Assembly (NCBI GenBank): GCA_964547415.1
Contig: CAZJNX010000097.1
Location: 1-17,515 of the forward strand
Reading direction: 5' to 3'
DNA length: 17,515 nt
From: CAZJNX01 sp964547415
Lineage (GTDB): Bacteria; Pseudomonadota; Alphaproteobacteria; Rhizobiales; Amorphaceae
Part shown: in pieces, positions 1-7,010 of the stretch
Numbering within the stretch: position 1 is the stretch's first letter
How the letters are laid out: each line of letters begins with the position of its first letter
Program-made: the position numbers and the translations under genes
Notes under the pieces: model-generated
The model's database searches: none
Seen by the model: only the letters and a program-made list of their open reading frames with translations
What the model was told of the DNA's origin: nothing

Positions 1-984
1 GAAGCCGATCACCAGGAAGAAGACGTTGAGGATCGCCAGGATCAGGTAGCGGTTGTCCGTCAGCGCGATCAGCCAGTTGGCGACGTCCTGGGGGATCTGC
101 GCGCGCGTCAGGAAGCCGCCCATGAGGACGGACGCGGCGACGAGCAGCATCACGACGGCGGTCTGGATCGCCCCGTCGAGCATCGCCCGCTTGAGTTCCC
201 CGAAGTCGGTCTCCCGGTACCAGAAGCCGATGACGATGGCGGCCACCACGGCGAGGCCCGCCGCCTCCGTGGCGGTGACGAAGCCGCCGAAGATGCCGCC
301 GAGGATGATCACCGGCAGCGCGAAGGTGGGCAGCGCCGCCACGAAGGTGTCGCGCAGGCGCTTCGTGTCGAAGGCCTGCTCGGTGGGCAGGTTGTAGCGC
401 CGCGCGAAGTACCAGCACAGGCCCATGAGCCCCGCCGCACCGATGAGGCCGGGCACGACGCCCGCGAGGAACAGCTGCTCGATGGAGGCCCCCGCCGTCA
501 CCCCGTAGAGGATCATGGGGATCGACGGCGGGATGATGATGGCGAGGGAGGCGGACGAGGAGGTGATGGCGGCGGCGAAGGCGCCGGTGTAGCCGCGCCG
601 CTTCATCTCCGGGATCATGACGTTGCCGAGGGCGGCGACGTCGGCGACCGCCGAGCCGGAGATCTCGGCGAAGAACAGGGACACGCCCACGTTCACCATG
701 GCGAGCCCGCCGCGCACGAAGCCGATCAGCGCGGACACGAACTCGATGAGGCGCTTGGTGATGCCGGCCGCGTTCATGATCGCGCCCGCGAGCACGAACA
801 TCGGGATCGCGATCAGCGAGAACTTGGTCGCGCCGTTGTACATGTCGAGCGCGATGGTCACGAGGCTCGACGCCCCCTCAGCCGCCAGGATCCCGAGGAC
901 GCCGCAGACCGCGAGCGCCACCGCGATCGGCACGTTGAGGAGGATCATGACGATGAAGGCGATGAAGATTCCGAGGACGATCAC
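1..984 (-). CDS. dctM: TRAP transporter large permease, DctM family (3' end outside window)
   Basis: This is the large membrane subunit of a tripartite ATP-independent periplasmic (TRAP) transporter, which moves a carboxylate-type substrate across the inner membrane using an ion gradient. It begins with GTG at 984, and the GTGA overlaps the dctQ stop, so the two are translationally coupled. The 328 visible codons are almost entirely hydrophobic helices. They include family-typical stretches such as FSLIAIPMFVLAGAIMN, the FFAEISGSAVADVAALG loop, and SSASLAIIIPPSIPMILYG. DctM proteins are usually about 425 residues, so roughly 100 C-terminal residues lie beyond the left edge. The reading frame is open throughout. 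It is the last gene of an apparent aminotransferase-dctP-dctQ-dctM operon. Family assignment is very secure; the substrate is unknown. Confidence 0.95.
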   Translation of the reverse strand, partial: MIVLGIFIAFIVMILLNVPIAVALAVCGVLGILAAEGASSLVTIALDMYNGATKFSLIAIPMFVLAGAIMNAAGITKRLIEFVSALIGFVRGGLAMVNVGVSLFFAEISGSAVADVAALGNVMIPEMKRRGYTGAFAAAITSSSASLAIIIPPSIPMILYGVTAGASIEQLFLAGVVPGLIGAAGLMGLCWYFARRYNLPTEQAFDTKRLRDTFVAALPTFALPVIILGGIFGGFVTATEAAGLAVVAAIVIGFWYRETDFGELKRAMLDGAIQTAVVMLLVAASVLMGGFLTRAQIPQDVANWLIALTDNRYLILAILNVFFLVIGF

Positions 985-1520
985 GGCCGCGTCTCCACCC
1001 GCTTGTCCTTCGCCGTCTCGGGGACGATCTCCGGGTGCTCGAAGGAGCGGCCGGCCATCGTCTCGCGCCAGTAGTCCGGCAGCGACAGGAGCGAGGCCAC
1101 GATGAACAGGACGGCGCCGATCGGGATGACGGACTGGGTGAACTGGATCGGCACGAAGGTGAGGCTGACGAGGTTCATGCCTTCCAGCACCTGCAGCACC
1201 TGCCAGCCGGACCAGGCGAGCAGCACGAAGAAGCCGATGACGATCGTCTCGGCGACAGCGATGCCGACCGCCCGCGCCCGGTGGGGGAGGGCGAGGAGCA
1301 AGCCGTCGAAGCCGATGTGCTTGCGCTTCAGGGCGGCGAGGGCGGCGCCGTAGTAGGTGATCCAGGCGAGCTGGATGGCGGCGACTTCGTCGTACCAGCT
1401 CAGCGAGGCGCCGAGCTTGCGGCTGGTGACGGCGTACACGACGACGACCGTCAAAAGGATCATCTGGAAGATCAGGAACCATTCGAGAACGGTCCCGAGG
1501 ATCCGGCCGGCTGTTCGCAT
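981..1520 (-). CDS. dctQ: TRAP transporter small permease, DctQ family
   Basis: This 179-residue protein is the small membrane subunit that pairs with DctM. It has about four hydrophobic helices (roughly residues 8-30, 45-62, 84-108 and 130-148). The DctQ hallmark near residues 40-55 is visible as LSWYDEVAAIQLAWITYYGA, followed by an LKRKHIGFD-like loop. The C-terminal tail is charged and probably cytoplasmic. The start is the ATG at 1520. Its upstream sequence has only a weak Shine-Dalgarno match, unlike dctP, which may contribute to lower expression than the binding protein. The stop overlaps the GTG start of dctM by four bases. It lies 146 bases downstream of dctP, and a strong stem-loop sits in that gap. 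Family call secure; substrate unknown. Confidence 0.95.
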   Translation of the reverse strand: MRTAGRILGTVLEWFLIFQMILLTVVVVYAVTSRKLGASLSWYDEVAAIQLAWITYYGAALAALKRKHIGFDGLLLALPHRARAVGIAVAETIVIGFFVLLAWSGWQVLQVLEGMNLVSLTFVPIQFTQSVIPIGAVLFIVASLLSLPDYWRETMAGRSFEHPEIVPETAKDKRVETRP

Positions 1521-1623
1521 TTCGCTCTATTCCAAGGAGGCGATCCGGCGGGCGCGAGGCGCTCCGCCGCCCGCACGCGGACAGGCGCGAGCGCCGCCGC
1601 AACGGCGCCCGGCACGCTCGTTC

Positions 1624-1656
1624 GGCGGAGCGGCGATCGCGGGTCGCCGCTCCGCC
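1624..1656 (-). promoter_or_regulatory. Stem-loop between dctP and dctQ
   Basis: A perfect inverted repeat has 13-bp arms (1624-1636 GGCGGAGCGGCGA and 1644-1656) and a 7-base loop. It begins about 10 bases after the dctP stop codon, within the 146-base dctP-dctQ gap. No T-tract follows on the coding strand. It is therefore more likely an mRNA-stabilising or partial-termination element that raises the binding protein relative to the permeases, as is known for other operons encoding periplasmic binding proteins. The structure is seen in the sequence; the role is inferred. Confidence 0.6.
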
Positions 1657-1666
1657 CCGTCGTCCG

Positions 1667-2647
1667 TCAGTTGGTGGGGTTGGCCGCGCGCACGCGCTCC
1701 ACCAGTTCCTCGCCGCCCTCCACCTGGGAGGCGAACTCCTGGTAGATGCCTTCCGAGGCGTCGATGAAGGCCTGCTTGTCCGCCTCGTTGATCTCCACGC
1801 CCGCCTCGTGGACGACGTCGAGAAGCTCGCCCTCGAGCCGCGCCGCCTCCTCGTAGACGAAGGTCTGCGTCTCCTGCGCCGCCTCGGTCAGCGCCTGTTG
1901 CACGTCCTCGGGCAGACGGTCGAAGGTGCGCGTGGACGCGAGCAGGTAGGCCGGCGTGTAGACGTGGCCGGTGATCGACAGGTAGTCCTGCACCTCGTGG
2001 AACTTCGCCGAGACGATCTGGGCGTAGGGGTTCTCCTGCCCGTCGATCACGCCGGTCTGCAGCGCGGTGAAGACGTCGGAGAAGGCCATCGGCGTCGGGT
2101 TGGCGCCGTAGGACTGGAACATCTTCACCCGCCACTCGCCGCGCGGGGTGCGCAGCTTGACGCCCTCGAGGTCCTCGGGCGTGTTGATCGGACGAACGTT
2201 GTTGGTGATGTGGCGGAAGCCGTTCTCCCAGAAGGCGAGGATCACGTAGCCCTCTTCCTTCGCCGCGGGGTTGAAGACGTCGTCGAGCATCTGCTCCTCG
2301 ACGGCCTTGATGTGCTCCCGGCTCTGGATGATGTACGGCATCTCGAACACGCCGAACTCGGGCGCCACCGAGGACATGATCGAGGACGGGATCGAGAAGG
2401 CGACCTGGCCGAGCTTCAGCTTCTGCAGGAGCTCCTGGTCGTTGCCGAGCTGGGAGGAGCCGTACACCTCCACCTCGTAGCCGTCGGGCAGCTTCTCGTT
2501 GGCGATCTCGGCGAACTTGTCGGCGGTGGCGCCGATCAGCGAGCCGGGCTCGGCCACGTGGCCGAGGCGCAGCTTCTCTTGGGCGCTCGCGGTGCCCGCC
2601 AGCATCGTCACGGCCGCCGCGGCGGCGAGAAGCGTCTTCAGGTTCAT
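1667..2647 (-). CDS. dctP: TRAP transporter substrate-binding protein, DctP family
   Basis: This is the periplasmic solute-binding protein of the TRAP system, 326 residues, a normal length for the family. The N-terminus is a Sec signal peptide: a short basic start (MNLK), a hydrophobic alanine-rich core and an AxA-type site (TASAQE). The mature part opens with LRLGHVAEPGS and contains the DctP signature around residues 165-215 (LEGVKLRTPRGEWR, then MAFSDVFTALQTGVIDGQENP). The arginine of LRTP corresponds to the residue that pairs with the substrate carboxylate in characterised DctP proteins. I chose the ATG at 2647 because a GGGAGG ribosome site lies 9 bases upstream. An in-frame GTG at 2653 is only 3 bases from that site. 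It follows the aminotransferase gene by 32 bases, pointing to one operon. Confidence 0.95.
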   Translation of the reverse strand: MNLKTLLAAAAAVTMLAGTASAQEKLRLGHVAEPGSLIGATADKFAEIANEKLPDGYEVEVYGSSQLGNDQELLQKLKLGQVAFSIPSSIMSSVAPEFGVFEMPYIIQSREHIKAVEEQMLDDVFNPAAKEEGYVILAFWENGFRHITNNVRPINTPEDLEGVKLRTPRGEWRVKMFQSYGANPTPMAFSDVFTALQTGVIDGQENPYAQIVSAKFHEVQDYLSITGHVYTPAYLLASTRTFDRLPEDVQQALTEAAQETQTFVYEEAARLEGELLDVVHEAGVEINEADKQAFIDASEGIYQEFASQVEGGEELVERVRAANPTN

Positions 2648-2679
2648 TTTCACTTTCCTCCCGTTGGATGAAAGAAGGC

Positions 2680-3864
2680 TCAGGCGGCGGTCTTCGCCCC
2701 GTCCCGAGCGGTGTCGGCGAGATACCGCATGGCGGCGCTCACGCCCCCTTCCTCATGCGGCACCCCGGCGATTGCAAGCCCCATCTCCACGCCCGACAGC
2801 GTGCCCATGAGCATGAGGTCGTTGAAGTCGCCCAGGTGGCCGATGCGGAAGACCTTGTCGGCGAGCTGGGACAGGCCCGCGCCGAGCGACATGTCGAACG
2901 TCTCGAGGATGATGCCCCTCAGCCGGTCCGCGGAGTGCCCCTCGGGCATCCTGACGGCCGTCAGTGAGCTCGAATGGTGGCGCGGCTCCACGCAGTTGAG
3001 CTCGAGCCCCCAGGCGCGGACCGCCCGCCGCGTCGCCTCCGCGTGCCGGTCGTGCCGGGCGAACACGGCTTCGAGGCCCTCATCCTCCAGCATGTCGATG
3101 GCCTCGGCGAGGCCGTAGAGGAGGTTGGTGGCGGGCGTGTAGGGGAAGAAGCCCTTCCCGTTCGGCCCCAGCATCTCCGACCAGTCCCAGTAGGACCGGG
3201 GGAGCCGCGCCGTCCGGTGGGCGGCGAGCGCCTTCTCGCTGACCACGTTGAAGGACAGGCCCGGCGGCAGCATCAAGCCCTTCTGGCTGCCCGCCACCAC
3301 GACGTCGACGCCCCACTCGTCCATCCGCATGTCGATGGAGGCGAGGGAGGAGATGGTGTCGACGAGGAGGAGCGCGTCCGTGCGGGCGGCGTCCATCGCC
3401 GCGCGAACCTCGTCGATTCGCGTGGCGCAGCCCGTCGACGTCTCGTTCTGGACGACGCACACCGCCTTCACGTCCGGGTGCTCGAGAAGGGCGTCCTTCA
3501 GGGCGTCGGGCTCGACGCCGGTGCGCCAGCTCGACTGGATGAGGACCGGGTCGAGGCCGATGCGCTCGGCAAGGCGCCGCCACAGCATGGCGAAGTGGCC
3601 GGTCTCCACCATCAGGACCCGGTCGCCGGGGGACAGGGTGTTGACGAGCGCGGCCTCCCAGGCGCCGGTGCCCGAAGCGGGATAGATCACGGCCTTGCCC
3701 GTCCGCGTCTTCGTGACGCGCTTCATGCCCTCCAGCACCCGCGTGCCGAGGCGTGCGAAGTCCGGGCCCCGGTGGTCGATGGTCGGGTAGTCCATCGCCC
3801 TCAGAACGCGGTCCGGCACGTTGGTGGGGCCGGGGATCTGGAGGAAATGCCGTCCGCTCCGCAT
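2680..3864 (-). CDS. Class V PLP aminotransferase (serine/alanine/aspartate-glyoxylate type)
   Basis: This 394-residue pyridoxal-phosphate enzyme of fold type I, class V, most resembles serine-, alanine- or aspartate-glyoxylate aminotransferases, which pass an amino group to glyoxylate and form glycine. The N-terminus has the family motif FLQIPGPTNVPDRVLRAMDY with TIDHRGPDF. A conserved PSGTG-like segment appears as YPASGTGAWE. The cofactor lysine is in GSQKGLMLPPG (Lys195, codon at about 3282), and a C-terminal KVFRIGHLGDFN follows. The start at 3864 fits the conserved N-terminus and has GAGG 10 bases upstream. The frame stays open to 3945, but that extension is not family-like. It is first in an operon with TRAP genes and diverges from an FAD/Fe-S dehydrogenase. 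The exact amino donor, or a relative such as pyridoxamine-pyruvate aminotransferase, cannot be settled from sequence alone. Confidence 0.9.
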   Translation of the reverse strand: MRSGRHFLQIPGPTNVPDRVLRAMDYPTIDHRGPDFARLGTRVLEGMKRVTKTRTGKAVIYPASGTGAWEAALVNTLSPGDRVLMVETGHFAMLWRRLAERIGLDPVLIQSSWRTGVEPDALKDALLEHPDVKAVCVVQNETSTGCATRIDEVRAAMDAARTDALLLVDTISSLASIDMRMDEWGVDVVVAGSQKGLMLPPGLSFNVVSEKALAAHRTARLPRSYWDWSEMLGPNGKGFFPYTPATNLLYGLAEAIDMLEDEGLEAVFARHDRHAEATRRAVRAWGLELNCVEPRHHSSSLTAVRMPEGHSADRLRGIILETFDMSLGAGLSQLADKVFRIGHLGDFNDLMLMGTLSGVEMGLAIAGVPHEEGGVSAAMRYLADTARDGAKTAA

Positions 3865-3954
3865 CGGTCTTTCGCCTCGTCTCGTTGTCGCGGTTGCGCG
3901 CCTGCCCGATGAATTGCATGGATCGCGCACCGAACGGAAGGGCAAGTGTCGACA
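3865..3954. promoter_or_regulatory. Divergent intergenic region, probable back-to-back promoters
   Basis: Ninety bases separate the leftward aminotransferase-TRAP operon from the rightward dehydrogenase, so both promoters and any shared operator must lie here or within the coding ends. On the plus strand TTGTCG (3885-3890) is 17 bases from GATGAA (3908-3913), a weak but correctly spaced sigma-70-like pair. The imperfect dyad ATGAATTGCAT (3910-3920) lies just downstream and could be an operator. I could not identify a convincing leftward promoter, and no regulator gene is present in the window. Confidence 0.35.
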
Positions 3955-6834
3955 ATGGCGGACTGGACGAGGCTTTCAGGCGAGATCGAGGGGGAGGTGA
4001 GGACCGACGCGTTCACCCGCGGCAGGTACGCCACGGACGCGTCCTTCTACCAGATCGTGCCCGAGGCCGTGGTGGTTCCCCGTCGTTTCGACGACGTGGC
4101 GGCCACCCTCGCCTTCGCGCGCGAGGCGGGCGTGCCGGTGACCGCGCGGGGCGGTGGGACGAGCCAGGCGGGGCAAACTGTCAACAGCGGCGTCGTCATC
4201 GACTTCTCGCGGCACCTCGCCGCCGTCGAGTCGGTCGACGTGGCGGCGCGGCGGGCCGTCGTGCAGCCCGGCATCGTCCTCGACGCGCTCAACCGCCGCC
4301 TGAAGCCCGACGGCCTCGCCTTCCCCGTCGACGTGTCCACCTCCTCCCGCGCCACCATCGGCGGGATGGCCGCCAACAACTCCTGCGGCGGCCGCTCCAT
4401 CCGCTACGGGCGCATGCGCGAGAACGTGGAGGCGATCGACGCGCTGCTCGCCGACGGAAGCCGCGCCCGCTTCGGCCCCGTGACGCGGGCCGAGGCCCTC
4501 GCCAACGCGGGCGGCGCCTTCGAGGCCCTCGTGCGCGACCTTCTGTCGCTCGGCGAGACGGAGCGGGCGGAGATCGAGGCCCGCTTCCCGAAGCTCCTGC
4601 GCCGCGTGGGCGGCTACAACGTGGACGCGCTGACGCCCAACGGGCCGACCAACAACCTCGCCCACCTCCTCGTGGGCTCGGAGGGGACGCTTGCGGTCTC
4701 GGAGCGGATCGAGTTGCGCCTGTCGCCGCTGCCGCGGGACAAGGTGGTGGGCGTGTGCCACTTCCCCACCTTCCGCGACGCCATGGAGGCGACGCAGCAC
4801 CTCGTGGCGCTCGGGCCGTCGGCGGTGGAGCTCGTCGACCGCACCATGATCGAGCTCGGGCGGCAGATCCCGTCCCTCGCCCCCTCCCTCGACGCCTGCG
4901 TGCGGGGCGACCCGGACGCGTTGCTGCTCGTGGAGTTCGCCGAGGAGGACCCGGCGGAGAACCGCCGCCGCCTCGTGGCCCTCGCCGACACCATGGCGGA
5001 GCTCGGCTTCCGCTGGGGCGACCCGGGCAAGAAGGCGGGCGGGGTGCTGGAGGCGACCGACCAGGGCCTCCAGGCGAAGATCACCGAGGTCCGCACCCAG
5101 GGCCTCAACATCATGATGTCCATGAAGACGGAGGGAAAGCCGGTCTCCTTCGTGGAGGACTGCGCCGTCGCGCTGCCGGATCTGCCCGACTTCACCGACC
5201 GCCTCACCGCCGTCTTCGAGAAGCACGGCACCACCGGCACCTGGTACGCCCACGCCTCCGTCGGGCTCCTCCACGTGCGCCCGGTCCTCAACCTCAAGGA
5301 GGAGGCGGGCGTGAAGGCGCTGCGCGCGATCGCGGAGGAGGCGTTCGAGATCGTCGCCGAGTACAAGGGCTCCCACTCCGGCGAGCACGGCGACGGCATC
5401 GTGCGCTCGGAGTTCCACGAAAGGATGTTCGGGCCGCGCATGGTCAGGACGTTCGAGGCGGTGAAGGACCGCCTCGACCCGGCCGGCGTCCTCAACCCGG
5501 GCAAGATCGTCCGCGCGCCGAAGATGGACGACCGCTCCCTCTTCCGCTACCCGCCCGGCTACGCCCACGCGCCGATCGAGACCCGCCTCGACTGGTCGGA
5601 CTGGCCCGGCGGCCTCCACGGCGCGGTCGAGATGTGCAACAACAACGGGGCCTGCCGGAAGCTCCAGGGCGGGGCCATGTGCCCGTCCTACCGGGTGACG
5701 CGCGACGAGCGGGACGTGACCCGCGGGCGGGCCAATACGCTGCGCCTCGCCCTCACCGGCCAGCTCGGGCCGGACGCCTTCGCCTCCGACGAGATGGCCG
5801 AGACGCTGAAGCTGTGCGTGTCCTGCAAGGCATGCAAGCGCGAGTGCCCGATGTCCGTCGACATGGCGGCGATGAAGATCGAGGTGGCCGCCGCCCGCGC
5901 CGCCCGGGACGGCCTGTCGCTCCGGGACCGGCTCGTCGCCTGGATGCCGCGCTACGCGCCCCTCGCCTCCCGCCTCGCTCCGCTCGCCAACGCGCGGGAC
6001 CGGGTGCCGGGCGCGGCGCGCCTGTCGGAGCGGATCGCGGGCTTTGCCGCCGACCGGCCGCTGCCGCGCTGGAGCGGCAAGCCCTTCCGGGAGCCCGCGG
6101 GCGCGGACCGGCCCGACGTCGTCCTCTTCGCCGACAGCTTCAACCGCTGGTTCGAGCCCGAGCACCTCGCCGACGCGCTCGCGGTCCTGACGGCGGCGGG
6201 CTTCCGGGTCGGCTTCGTGCAGCCGCGGCGGGAGCGGCCCCTGTGCTGCGGGCGCACCTTCCTGTCGGCGGGCCTCGTGGACGAGGCGCGGGCGGAGATG
6301 GAGCGGACGGTCGCGGCCATGCGCCCCGCCCTCGAGGCGGGGGCGACGGTGGTCGGCCTCGAGCCGTCCTGTCTCCTCACCTTCCGGGACGAGGCGCCGC
6401 GGCTCCTGCCGGGCTGGACGGCGGCGGACGGCAAGCGCGTCGTGCTCCTCGAGGAATTCCTCGCGTGCCACGCCGACCGCCTCCCCCTCGGCCCGCTGCC
6501 GGGGCGGGCCTTGCTCCACGGCCACTGCCACCAGAAGGCGGCGAACGTCATGGGGCCGGTGGAGGCGGTGCTGCGGGCGATTCCCGAGCTCGAGGTGAAG
6601 CCCATCGAAAGCTCCTGCTGCGGCATGGCCGGCGCCTTCGGCTACCAGGCCGAGACGGTGGCGGTCTCCCGCGCCATGGGCGAGTTGTCCCTCCTGCCGG
6701 CGGTGCGGGCCGCGGACGCGAACGATCACGTGATCGCCGACGGTACCTCCTGCCGCCACCAGATCGCCGACGGCACCGGCCGCCGCGCGGTCCACGCGGC
6801 GAGCCTCCTGCGGATGGCGGTGGACGCGGCCTGA
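3955..6834 (+). CDS. FAD-linked and Fe-S-binding 2-hydroxyacid dehydrogenase (YdiJ/D-lactate dehydrogenase-like fusion)
   Basis: This roughly 959-residue fusion should oxidise a D-2-hydroxyacid (glycolate, D-lactate or 2-hydroxyglutarate type) and pass electrons through iron-sulfur clusters. From the N-terminus it has: a PCMH-type FAD domain (about residues 35-225) with RGGGTSQAGQT and IGGMAANNSCGG; an FAD-oxidase C-terminal domain to about 520 with SGEHGDG; an iron-sulfur segment with CNNNGAC...MCP (Cys561, 567, 576) and CVSCKACKRECP (Cys621, 624, 627, 631); and two CCG-type halves with LCCGRTF, EPSCLLTF, HGHCHQKA and SSCCGMAGAFGY. It is thus a single-chain GlcD/GlcF-like enzyme, close to the usual length of about 960-1020. 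I favour ATG 3955; an in-frame GTG at 3946 is possible. It diverges from the aminotransferase operon. Substrate unproven. Confidence 0.92.
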   Translation: MADWTRLSGEIEGEVRTDAFTRGRYATDASFYQIVPEAVVVPRRFDDVAATLAFAREAGVPVTARGGGTSQAGQTVNSGVVIDFSRHLAAVESVDVAARRAVVQPGIVLDALNRRLKPDGLAFPVDVSTSSRATIGGMAANNSCGGRSIRYGRMRENVEAIDALLADGSRARFGPVTRAEALANAGGAFEALVRDLLSLGETERAEIEARFPKLLRRVGGYNVDALTPNGPTNNLAHLLVGSEGTLAVSERIELRLSPLPRDKVVGVCHFPTFRDAMEATQHLVALGPSAVELVDRTMIELGRQIPSLAPSLDACVRGDPDALLLVEFAEEDPAENRRRLVALADTMAELGFRWGDPGKKAGGVLEATDQGLQAKITEVRTQGLNIMMSMKTEGKPVSFVEDCAVALPDLPDFTDRLTAVFEKHGTTGTWYAHASVGLLHVRPVLNLKEEAGVKALRAIAEEAFEIVAEYKGSHSGEHGDGIVRSEFHERMFGPRMVRTFEAVKDRLDPAGVLNPGKIVRAPKMDDRSLFRYPPGYAHAPIETRLDWSDWPGGLHGAVEMCNNNGACRKLQGGAMCPSYRVTRDERDVTRGRANTLRLALTGQLGPDAFASDEMAETLKLCVSCKACKRECPMSVDMAAMKIEVAAARAARDGLSLRDRLVAWMPRYAPLASRLAPLANARDRVPGAARLSERIAGFAADRPLPRWSGKPFREPAGADRPDVVLFADSFNRWFEPEHLADALAVLTAAGFRVGFVQPRRERPLCCGRTFLSAGLVDEARAEMERTVAAMRPALEAGATVVGLEPSCLLTFRDEAPRLLPGWTAADGKRVVLLEEFLACHADRLPLGPLPGRALLHGHCHQKAANVMGPVEAVLRAIPELEVKPIESSCCGMAGAFGYQAETVAVSRAMGELSLLPAVRAADANDHVIADGTSCRHQIADGTGRRAVHAASLLRMAVDAA

Positions 6835-7010
6835 GCGGCGCGGGCGCGACAAGGCCCGGGCGAACGGGCGATCCCATCGATCCCGGACGCGGGGGGCCGC
6901 GCGCGGGAGAGGGCCCCGCTCCGACGCCGAAGCCGTGGCGGCCGATCGCCGGCCGGGGCCGCGCCGTGCCGGGGGAGCGGGGGAGGGGGCCTCTCCGGGG
7001 CGGGCCGCGG
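6835..7010. other. Convergent intergenic gap, no gene seen
   Basis: These 176 very GC-rich bases lie between the stops of two convergent genes. The clearest hairpin I can find is a small one (GGCCG 6940-6944, loop of 5, CGGCC 6950-6954) without a T-tract. No convincing terminator, coding region or repeat was found. Confidence 0.6.

Noticed and set aside
2648..2653. GTG start for dctP six bases upstream of the chosen ATG
   Set aside because: The ribosome site would be only 3 bases from the GTG but is 9 bases from the ATG, the better spacing.
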